This document shows positions 1 to 5,607 of a DNA stretch of 5,824 nt, in pieces (position 1 is the stretch's first letter; each line of letters starts with the position of its first letter). This DNA is from Acidobacteriota bacterium. Its GTDB lineage: Bacteria; Acidobacteriota; Terriglobia; Terriglobales; Acidobacteriaceae. The translations under genes were made by a program, and so were the position numbers. The stretch spans positions 1 through 5,824 of the forward strand of contig QIAS01000044.1 of the NCBI GenBank assembly GCA_003225615.1. Direction: 5' to 3'. A model generated the notes under the pieces. That model was given only the letters and a program-made list of their open reading frames with translations, searched no databases and was not told the origin of the DNA.

Positions 1-2
1 AA

Positions 3-302
3 GCTGCTGCTAAGGGCTGGCTGCGATTTTTCTGGAATAAGCAAAAATTCAAAGCGCCCGACATCGTCATTCACCGCGCAGACGACCGGATTTCTTTCGA
101 CTCCAAGTTGGCTCAGAACTCGGCGGATTTTGAATTGAATGCGGGAGGTTGGAAAGAGGAGACTTGCCGTATCTGTTATTGGCAGTTTGAAGAATCGGAT
201 GATCCACAGCGGGGCGCCGGGTACACAAATGGCCGCGACTGGCTCTGCTTGGAATGTTATGAAAGATTCGTAACTTCCGAACCCGCACCGAAGCCGGAAT
301 AG
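3..302 (+). CDS. Small protein with two CxxC pairs, 5'-truncated by the window edge
   Basis: The frame is open from the window edge to a TAG at 300-302, giving at least 99 residues. The C-terminal half carries TCRIC and, about 25 residues later, LCLEC, two CxxC pairs spaced like a zinc ribbon or treble clef. Between them is an acidic stretch and GYTNGRDW. The part before the first pair (KAPDIVIHRADDRISFD and on) is polar and reads as a coherent protein. The only in-frame start codon seen is TTG at 108; it has no Shine-Dalgarno sequence and the frame continues upstream without a stop, so the true start is probably outside the window. There is no signal peptide or membrane segment in the visible part. 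I do not recognise the family. Zinc binding is inferred from the cysteine pattern only. Its stop directly abuts the stop of the convergent DUF1800 gene. Confidence 0.65.
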   Translation, partial: AAAKGWLRFFWNKQKFKAPDIVIHRADDRISFDSKLAQNSADFELNAGGWKEETCRICYWQFEESDDPQRGAGYTNGRDWLCLECYERFVTSEPAPKPE

Positions 303-305
303 TTA
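271..305. terminator. Inverted repeat across the convergent stop codons, possible bidirectional terminator
   Basis: TAACTTCCG at 271-279 can pair with CGGAATAGTTA at 295-305, giving nine base pairs with a two-base bulge and a 15-base loop. The element contains both stop codons, TAG at 300-302 and the reverse TAA at 303-305. There is no clear T-tract on either side, so it is not a classic intrinsic terminator. An alternative hairpin, GTTATGAA/TTCGTAAC at 256-274, competes for the same TAAC. Confidence 0.25.
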
Positions 306-2336
306 TCTCCTCTGAAACTCGGGCGATCCCAAAATCAGACCCTCAATTGCACCCATGTTGACTGACGGTTCGACTGGACGGTGCTTCGCGGCCGCTTCTT
401 CGAGTTGCTTGCGAATGGTGTCATGCGTTTGCCGGGAGACGTCTCCCGCGAGCAATAAATTTTCGAGAACAGCCAGCAGCTGCTGCGAATCAGTTGGCTG
501 GATTTCGGAATTTATCAGCCTGCCCTGATCCAGTTGCACGCCCTTCAGTTTGCCGGCCGCGAGCGCCAGCGCGAAGTTCATCCGGCCCAGCAACGCGGAC
601 GAATTCACCCAGGCCTCGGCTTTCATGGAATAGCCGGTGGGCGGCTGCATGCCATACAGCGGCATTCCCAACGTATTGAGTTCTCTCACTAACGGCTGTG
701 CTTCGCTCACGTCGGCGCCGGTCGCGCGGACCGCGGAGACGACGAACTCCAAAGGCGTTTTCACTTTGGCGCGGTAGGCATCTGCGGACCAGAATTCCGG
801 CGAGCGGAACATGGTGCGCAGCACTTCGCGAATGTCTCCGTCTTTCTTCAGAAAGATTTGCGCCATGCGGTCGACGAGAGCGGGGGGTGGATTGTCGGAG
901 ACGAAGCGCATGGCCAGCTTGGCAGAAATAAATCTTGCTGTGGACGGATGGCGGACCAGCAAATGCAGCACTTCTCGCCCTTCTTTCTCGCCATTATTCT
1001 TTATCTTGTGCCCCAGCACGTTTTTGGTGCCCGGCTCGTGCATGCGCGGATCGAACTTGAATCCCCCACCTTCTTGCGGTTTTTCTACGGTCCAGCCGGT
1101 GAATACGCGGGCGACTTCGGTCACATCTTTCTGGGCATAACCGCCGTTGACTCCGAGCGTGTGCAGTTCCATCAGCTCGCGGCCGTAATTCTCGTTGAGT
1201 CCGCTGCGCTTTCCCTTGCTTTTCGGTGCAGGGGGCTTCCTTCGCGTGCTGTCTGAACTCCACCAGCGGCGCGGGCGTCTTGGACTTCTTGGGAGACCCA
1301 GCGCCAAATCGGAATTCGGTCCCACGCTCAGAAAATTGTCCAGGTAGACCAGCATGGCCGGGCTTTTCGCGGTCGCAACCAGCAGGTCTTCAAATTTACC
1401 CAGCGCATGCGGACGGATCACGTCGCGCTCGTAACTGGCCAGCCAGTAGCGATCCGGTCCCTTCCCGATGAAAACATTAAAGTGATTGAACCAGAAATCA
1501 GTCATGACATCGTCGAGTTGGCGTTCGCTGTAGATGGCGCGCAGCACTTTGGCTTGCGTGAGCTCGCTGGCAATTACCTGCTGCGGATTGTTCAGAGCCA
1601 GCAGCGTTTCTTTCTGCGGCGGGCTCATGCCTTGCATTAAGGCTTCCAGTTTCGGGCCCTTCAGAGAAGCGCGTTGTTCTTCGGGCGACATGTTCAGAAT
1701 TTCCTTCATGCGCTGGTCAGGAGGCAAGCTGAGAAGATCCTCAACTCGCGCCTCCACGTTCAGCCGGTCTTGGCGGCGTTGCGCCATTTGCTCATCGCTC
1801 AGGCCCTCTTTGCGCGCAGCATTGTTCGGCGGGTTGTCCGCGTCAGTGGTGGCGTTTGCCTGGGGCGTGTTCTTAACTGCCTCCTGCTTGCGTTCCTGCT
1901 TCTGTTGCATGCGCTCGACTTGCGCTTCGTAAATGGCGCGCTTTGTGGGATCAGCCGGCAGGGGACGCTTGCCATTCATCACCGCCTTGATGGCGCCCGG
2001 CGGCGGAAATTCCTGCATCATCTGGCGCGCGTTCATGCGCAGCGTGCGAAAGGGAGCAAGTCGGGCTTCCAGAGCGCTGTCGTCAATCTTTTCGGGATGA
2101 AGCTGCTGTTCGATCCACTTATCTACGCCAACCGTCATGACGCGCTGCATGTCGCCCGGCCGTGGGCCAAAGGTGAGGCGGTTAAGAGCATGCACGGCGC
2201 GCTTCTGCTCCTCCATCTGCGCAGGCACTGAATTTGCTTTTTCTTTCTTTTTGCCAGCGGCCAGCGGCACGGAGGCGATCAGCCCGACTGCTGTGAGCGC
2301 CAGCAAAACCTCGATTTTTCGGAGCCTGAGAGACAT
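303..2336 (-). CDS. Secreted DUF1800 family protein
   Basis: The 677-residue protein starts with a signal peptide: basic MSLRLRK, hydrophobic residues 9-25, then an AAG region near 26-28. It acts after export, in the periplasm or at the surface. Family landmarks in order are HALNRLTFGPRPGD (49-62), DVMTDFWFNHFNVF (276-289), YERDVIRPHALGKFEDLL (302-319), SPAMLVYLDNFLSVGPNS (325-342), GLNENYGRELMELHTLGV (379-396), VARVFTGWT (408-416) and REVLHLLVRHPSTARFIS (454-471). A low-complexity, charged insertion lies at about 140-260. The biochemical role of DUF1800 is not established; these genes often sit beside a DUF1501 gene, but none is seen here and the downstream neighbour is convergent. The ATG at 2334-2336 has no clear Shine-Dalgarno sequence, but no other in-frame start lies close upstream and the signal peptide follows at once. 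The linker at 347-370 may be read out of frame (see findings). Confidence 0.88.
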   Translation of the reverse strand: MSLRLRKIEVLLALTAVGLIASVPLAAGKKKEKANSVPAQMEEQKRAVHALNRLTFGPRPGDMQRVMTVGVDKWIEQQLHPEKIDDSALEARLAPFRTLRMNARQMMQEFPPPGAIKAVMNGKRPLPADPTKRAIYEAQVERMQQKQERKQEAVKNTPQANATTDADNPPNNAARKEGLSDEQMAQRRQDRLNVEARVEDLLSLPPDQRMKEILNMSPEEQRASLKGPKLEALMQGMSPPQKETLLALNNPQQVIASELTQAKVLRAIYSERQLDDVMTDFWFNHFNVFIGKGPDRYWLASYERDVIRPHALGKFEDLLVATAKSPAMLVYLDNFLSVGPNSDLALGLPRSPRRPRRWWSSDSTRRKPPAPKSKGKRSGLNENYGRELMELHTLGVNGGYAQKDVTEVARVFTGWTVEKPQEGGGFKFDPRMHEPGTKNVLGHKIKNNGEKEGREVLHLLVRHPSTARFISAKLAMRFVSDNPPPALVDRMAQIFLKKDGDIREVLRTMFRSPEFWSADAYRAKVKTPLEFVVSAVRATGADVSEAQPLVRELNTLGMPLYGMQPPTGYSMKAEAWVNSSALLGRMNFALALAAGKLKGVQLDQGRLINSEIQPTDSQQLLAVLENLLLAGDVSRQTHDTIRKQLEEAAAKHRPVEPSVNMGAIEGLILGSPEFQRR

Positions 2337-2369
2337 GCGGGTTCTGGCGAAGAGTAGAAAGCTTCTAGG

Positions 2370-2375
2370 ATTATG
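2370..2375 (-). promoter_or_regulatory. Possible -10 box for the DUF1800 gene
   Basis: The minus strand reads CATAAT here, five of six matches to the -10 consensus, and would place a transcription start about 25 bases before the ATG at 2336. No recognisable -35 box lies 16-18 bases upstream (CAACTT is the nearest candidate), so this is a weak call. Confidence 0.2.
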
Positions 2376-2512
2376 AACCCAAATGGGCAGGAAAGTTGCT
2401 GGCCTGAGATTACCTGAGATCCTTTCATTACAAACACTTCGGCCTTCGATGGAGAGTTCGGGATGGTTCGGAATGGGAGAAAACGCCGTTCCCGCCTCTA
2501 TCGGCTGGGTTC
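2375..2512 (-). other. Structured intergenic element with a 5S-rRNA-like motif
   Basis: Read on the minus strand, GAACCCAG (2512-2505) can pair with UUGGGUUC (2382-2375), closing a 138-base unit. Inside it, one arm pairs 2503-2500 with 2450-2447, 2499-2496 with 2456-2453, 2494-2490 with 2463-2459 and 2488-2486 with 2471-2469, about 16 pairs with small bulges. A weaker second arm is closed by GGCC 2444-2441 and GGCC 2404-2401. CCCATTCCGAAC (2477-2466) matches the loop C consensus of 5S rRNA and begins 36 bases from the 5' end of the unit, close to the 5S position. It is not a normal 5S gene: it is too long, lacks a proper helix III and overlaps the last codons of the phosphatase gene. It could be a transcript-end or leader structure, a decayed 5S fragment, or chance. 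Confidence 0.3.
2403..2420. repeat. Tandem direct repeat CCTGAGAT, 10-bp period
   Basis: CCTGAGAT occurs at 2403-2410 and again at 2413-2420, separated by TA. The period is one helical turn, and the pair lies 67 bases upstream of the DUF1800 start codon. This would suit side-by-side binding of a regulator, but two copies of eight bases may also be chance. Confidence 0.4.
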
Positions 2513-3976
2513 CTGCTTCACTTTTAGAACGACGAGGGTGATGTCATCGTCCTGAAGCGCGTTAGCGCAGAAGGCGCGCGCTTCCTGCTGCAGGCCTTCC
2601 ACGAGTTGCTGCGCCGATTTTTCCCGGTGCGCACGAATGTACTGCAGCACTCGTTCCGCACCGAATTCGGTTCCATCAGGCGCGGCAGATTCGGTGAGGC
2701 CATCGGTGAGTAATACAACCACTTCGCCGGGGTGCAGCGTAACCGGAGGCCGTCGAAAAAATTTACTTTCCGGGAACAGACCTAGCGGAGGGCCAGTGCT
2801 GTCCAGAACGCACTCGACCTCTCCGGACTGGCGCAGCACGTAACCGGAGACGTGTCCCGCGCTGGCATAGGAGAGGGCATTGGTCTGGAGATCGAGGCCG
2901 GCCAGGATGAGAGTCACAAAACAGCCGTCGCGGAGGTCTTTGACCAGCATGCGATTGACTTGGGCCAGAATCTGCTCGAGTTCCAGGCCCATGGCGGCGA
3001 AGGAACGCAAGTAGGCGCGCGTAAGGGCCATCACCAGCGCCGATCCGAAGCCGTGCCCCTCTACATCGCCGACAGCGATAGCCAGACCGCCTCCTGGCAT
3101 GGCAATGAAGTCGAAATAATCGCCACCGGTTTCTACGGCAGGATAGGCGGCTGCGGCCACATCGAAGCCGGGCATGGTTGGTGGCGCCGCGTAGAAGCGC
3201 TGTTGCACTTCGCGTGCCAGGCGAAGCTGCATATCTTGTTCCTGGCTTTTTCGTAGCTCGGTCACGTCGTGCGTCACCGAGAAAAAATACGTGAGATTGC
3301 CCGCCTCATCGTGGATGGGAGTGATGGTCTGTTCCACCCAATAAGGTTCACCAGTCTTCTTGCGATTGACGAAGGTCCCCTGGAACGGACGTCCGGCCAC
3401 AATCTGGCTCCAAAGCTGACGGTAGAATCCGGCATCCTGCCGGCCGGAGTTAAGAATCCGCGGCGTTTTGCCCAGCACCTCCTCGCGGCTGTATCCGGTG
3501 ATCGACTCGAACGCCGGATTTACATATTGGATGACGCCCTGCTTATCGTGCGTAAGCAGCACGTTCGTCTGCAGCGAGCGCTGCTGCTCGGTAGCGTCAT
3601 GAAAAATCACCACGCCTCCGGTGAGGCCCATAACCGACCTTACCGCCCTGCCGCTGACGCTAATAAAAACTCCGGAAGGCTGCTGCGGGCTGCGCACAAA
3701 AATCAGTTCGTCGGAGAATTCCTCGCCGCGAATGGCGCGAGCCAGAGGCAATTGCTCGGCGACGAGCAAGGTGTTCTGGTCGGGCAGGTACCAGCCGTAG
3801 GCGCCACCCCACTCGGCGGGATTTGCCTTAGTGGCACTTCCCCCCAATATTTTTTCGGCCGCCGCATTGAAAAACAACAGCTTTCCATCCGCGTCGGCAA
3901 CCATTACCCCCACGGGCAAGTTCTCGAAAATGATTCGTAAGGTATCTTTCTGCCGCCGCAATGTTTCGTATTTCAA
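2498..3976 (-). CDS. PAS-PAS-SpoIIE (PP2C-type) serine/threonine phosphatase
   Basis: Predicted cytoplasmic sensor phosphatase of the RsbU/SpoIIE type, which removes phosphate from an anti-sigma-factor antagonist and so frees a sigma factor. With the TTG start at 3976 it has 492 residues. PAS 1 spans about 12-130 (FENLPVGVMVADADGKLLFF), PAS 2 about 139-241 (VNPAFESITGYSREEVLGK, ending FFSVTHDVTE), then a short helical linker and the phosphatase domain at about 269-486. Expected metal ligands are visible: GGDYFDF (D286), VGDVEGHG (D304), LLTDGLTE (D425) and DDDIT (476-480). The frame is open to a TTG at 4024, but that start has no Shine-Dalgarno sequence. TTG 3976 has GGGGGAG four bases upstream and overlaps the stop of the small upstream ORF, so I prefer it. 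No transmembrane segment is present. The sigma-factor partners are not in the window. Function by family is firm; the target is unknown. Confidence 0.9.
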   Translation of the reverse strand: MKYETLRRQKDTLRIIFENLPVGVMVADADGKLLFFNAAAEKILGGSATKANPAEWGGAYGWYLPDQNTLLVAEQLPLARAIRGEEFSDELIFVRSPQQPSGVFISVSGRAVRSVMGLTGGVVIFHDATEQQRSLQTNVLLTHDKQGVIQYVNPAFESITGYSREEVLGKTPRILNSGRQDAGFYRQLWSQIVAGRPFQGTFVNRKKTGEPYWVEQTITPIHDEAGNLTYFFSVTHDVTELRKSQEQDMQLRLAREVQQRFYAAPPTMPGFDVAAAAYPAVETGGDYFDFIAMPGGGLAIAVGDVEGHGFGSALVMALTRAYLRSFAAMGLELEQILAQVNRMLVKDLRDGCFVTLILAGLDLQTNALSYASAGHVSGYVLRQSGEVECVLDSTGPPLGLFPESKFFRRPPVTLHPGEVVVLLTDGLTESAAPDGTEFGAERVLQYIRAHREKSAQQLVEGLQQEARAFCANALQDDDITLVVLKVKQEPSR

Positions 3977-4116
3977 TTGGCTCCCCCGGAATTGTTGTCG
4001 GCCTTCGTTTCGCGGATGTCGCAAAGGATTTCGCGGTGTGGTGTGACTTCCATGGCGTGGAGCATGAGAAAAGCGAAAAGTGGCCCTATCAAGAATGCAT
4101 CGGCAGGAATGGGCAT
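3973..4116 (-). CDS. Small hydrophobic peptide (47 aa) coupled to the phosphatase gene
   Basis: An ATG at 4116-4114 opens 47 codons ending in TGA at 3975-3973. The product begins MPIPADAFLIGPLFAFLMLH, a likely membrane-spanning stretch at about residues 6-22, followed by a polar tail containing EVTPHREILCDIRETK and ending NNSGGAN. The stop overlaps the preferred TTG start of the phosphatase as TTGA, the usual sign of translational coupling. The ORF fills most of the otherwise empty 198 bases between the HD-GYP and phosphatase genes on the same strand. AAAGG lies upstream of the ATG but only two bases away, a poor spacing. I do not recognise a family. By position it could be a membrane partner or a leader peptide for the phosphatase. 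It could also be a chance ORF, but the composition is protein-like: one membrane segment followed by a charged tail. Confidence 0.5.
   Translation of the reverse strand: MPIPADAFLIGPLFAFLMLHAMEVTPHREILCDIRETKADNNSGGAN
3981..3987 (-). promoter_or_regulatory. Ribosome binding site that decides the phosphatase start
   Basis: The minus strand reads GGGGGAG, then CCAA, then TTG at 3976-3974. This is the only good Shine-Dalgarno-like sequence near the candidate starts at 4024, 3976 and 3961, and supports 3976. It lies inside the final codons of the 47-residue ORF, as expected for translational coupling. Confidence 0.55.
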
Positions 4117-4133
4117 CGCCTTTAGGTGGCTGA

Positions 4134-4161
4134 TTACCGGTTGGTTTGTGGAAGTTACCGG
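4134..4161. repeat. Direct repeat TTACCGG, 21-bp spacing
   Basis: TTACCGG occurs at 4134-4140 and 4155-4161, 21 bp apart or about two helical turns, within the 58-bp spacer between the HD-GYP stop and the small ORF. CCGGT and ACCGG in the same stretch can also form a five-bp stem with a 15-base loop. It may be an operator or a processing or attenuation site; the evidence is only the repeat. Confidence 0.3.
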
Positions 4162-4174
4162 CCGATGAGCGAGT

Positions 4175-5563
4175 TCAGGTCAGATAAATGCGGTTGTGAT
4201 TCGCCTTGTGCTGCAGCGTGGCGGCAAGATGGTCAATGTCTCCGACTGCAATGTTGATCTCCACGTGCTCCTCCAGAAAACGCTGACGATTGCTGCCGAC
4301 GGCATCGCGGCGGAGCTGGATGAGCAGCGCTTGCACTATCTCCGGGTCATACTTCTGCGGCGCCAACCGGACCAACTCACTCAAAGTTCCTCCGATGGAC
4401 ATCGGTTCGCGATAGGGGCGCTCGCTTGTCATGGCATCAAACGTGTCGGCCAGGGCGATAATACGCACCGGCGTCGGAATGTCTTCCATGCGCAGGCTGT
4501 CGGGATACCCGGATCCATCGCCGCGCTCATGATGCCAACGCACAATCTCAGGAACGCGCGGCCACGGGAACTGCACGCCGCTTACGATCTGATGGCCGAC
4601 CACAGTGTGGTCCGCCATTTCGCGAAATTCTTCGGGATCGAGCGCGCTGGGCTTACCGAAGAGACGCTTATCCACGGCCACTTTGCCGATGTCGTGCAAA
4701 TATCCGGCGGAGCGTAGCCCAGCGACTTCGCCGGAATCCATACCCAAGGCTTCTCCGATGGCGGCAGCGTAACGGCCAACCCGCAAAGAATGTCCGTGAA
4801 TGTTCACGTGCTTGACGTCGATGGCAGCGGCAAAGGCCTCGAGCGTCTTGTCATAAAAACCATGCATCGAAGCCATCAAGCGCAGGTTTTCGGAAACTCG
4901 CTGGGCCAGGGTTTGCGTCAGGGCATGATTCTGTACCGCCAGCGCTACGTAACTATCCAGCAGGGCCACAGAGTCCAGTTCCTCGTCGTCATACAAAGAA
5001 TCGTCCGTGCGCCTGCCGAGCGCGACCACTCCCACCAGCTTGCCGCCTACTTTCAACGGTGCAATGCACTTGAAAAGTTCAGGAGCAACGTTGCCATTGG
5101 AGCTGAGAAAAACTTCATATGTGCTGCTGTTAAGCACCATCGGGCCGCGCGCGGCGGTCAACGCATGCACGTGCTTGGGTAACAGCGGAATCAGGGCAGG
5201 CTCGGGAAGCATGTTGAAGCCCTGAGCCACAAGGGAAGTCAGGAGCGAAGGTTTGTCGCTACAAGTGAAGATCGCCCCGTCACGCGCCCCACCTGCTTCC
5301 ACAATTGTAGAGAGCATGACGCGAGCAGTCTCCGAGAACTCCCGTCCCGCGGTTAGTTCGGGGCCGAGATCGGAGAGCGCTTCGACTGTGCGCAGCAACC
5401 GGCGGAAATTGTCTCTCTGCACTGCCACACTGTAGTGGGAGCCAGAATAAACCAGAGCAGAATGAGAGTAACATGCACGATAAACGCGGACGAGGCCAGC
5501 TTGTTGGTTAGTTTGGTGCTGCAATTTCGTGTGATGACGCCAGCGTCCGATACTAAAGTTCAT
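4175..5563 (-). CDS. GAF-HD-GYP protein, probable cyclic di-GMP phosphodiesterase
   Basis: Predicted to hydrolyse cyclic di-GMP, with activity tuned by an N-terminal GAF sensor. Numbered from the ATG at 5563 (462 residues), the GAF-like domain lies at about 54-214 (ending in the VGVVALGRRTDD strand and a helix with VALAVQNHALTQTL). The HD-GYP domain follows at about 235-420: HSLRVGRYAAAIGEALG with H258, YLHDIGKVAVD with H290/D291, ADHTVVGHQIV with H319, RWHHERGDGSGYP with H344/H345 and GYP 352-354, and ALADTFDAMTSERPYR with D373. All usual metal ligands are present, so it should be active. The frame is open to a TTG at 5626, but that would overlap the divergent epimerase start. ATG 5563 and GTG 5428 are the other candidates, and none has a clear ribosome site. 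Residues up to about 45 (RWRHHTKLQHQTNQQ and on) look out of frame, while the next frame encodes a membrane helix, so the true N-terminus is unsure. It leads the apparent operon with the small peptide and phosphatase. Confidence 0.9.
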   Translation of the reverse strand: MNFSIGRWRHHTKLQHQTNQQAGLVRVYRACYSHSALVYSGSHYSVAVQRDNFRRLLRTVEALSDLGPELTAGREFSETARVMLSTIVEAGGARDGAIFTCSDKPSLLTSLVAQGFNMLPEPALIPLLPKHVHALTAARGPMVLNSSTYEVFLSSNGNVAPELFKCIAPLKVGGKLVGVVALGRRTDDSLYDDEELDSVALLDSYVALAVQNHALTQTLAQRVSENLRLMASMHGFYDKTLEAFAAAIDVKHVNIHGHSLRVGRYAAAIGEALGMDSGEVAGLRSAGYLHDIGKVAVDKRLFGKPSALDPEEFREMADHTVVGHQIVSGVQFPWPRVPEIVRWHHERGDGSGYPDSLRMEDIPTPVRIIALADTFDAMTSERPYREPMSIGGTLSELVRLAPQKYDPEIVQALLIQLRRDAVGSNRQRFLEEHVEINIAVGDIDHLAATLQHKANHNRIYLT

Positions 5564-5595
5564 CGAACGCTTTATTTCAGCAGAACGCGAAGAAC

Positions 5596-5600
5596 AGGAG
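5596..5600 (+). promoter_or_regulatory. Ribosome binding site for the epimerase gene
   Basis: AGGAG stands seven bases before TTG 5608 but only one base before the alternative GTG 5602. It therefore favours TTG 5608 as the start. Confidence 0.6.
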
Positions 5601-5607
5601 AGTGGCG

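Noticed and set aside
1674..2231. 185-codon open frame on the plus strand with leucine-rich stretches
   Set aside because: It is antisense to the DUF1800 gene, and its hydrophobic runs are the reverse reading of charged Lys/Glu/Gln codons.
2375..2512. A functional 5S rRNA gene
   Set aside because: It has only the loop C-like 12-mer and a closing stem; the length, helix III and the overlap with a coding sequence do not fit.
3269..3940. 223-codon open frame on the plus strand
   Set aside because: It lies entirely antisense to the PAS-SpoIIE gene, whose domains and metal-binding motifs are clear, and it shows no recognisable motif.
3977..4024. Phosphatase start at TTG 4024
   Set aside because: There is no Shine-Dalgarno sequence and it would overlap the 47-residue ORF by about 50 bases; TTG 3976 has a good ribosome site and a TTGA junction.
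4196..4717. 173-codon open frame on the plus strand
   Set aside because: It is antisense to the conserved HD-GYP domain and results from codon bias; no family features are seen.
5526..5554. Sigma-70-like promoter (TTCGTG, 17 bp, GATACT) for the epimerase gene
   Set aside because: The -35 matches the consensus at only two positions and the -10 at four of six; this is no better than chance in 100 bp.
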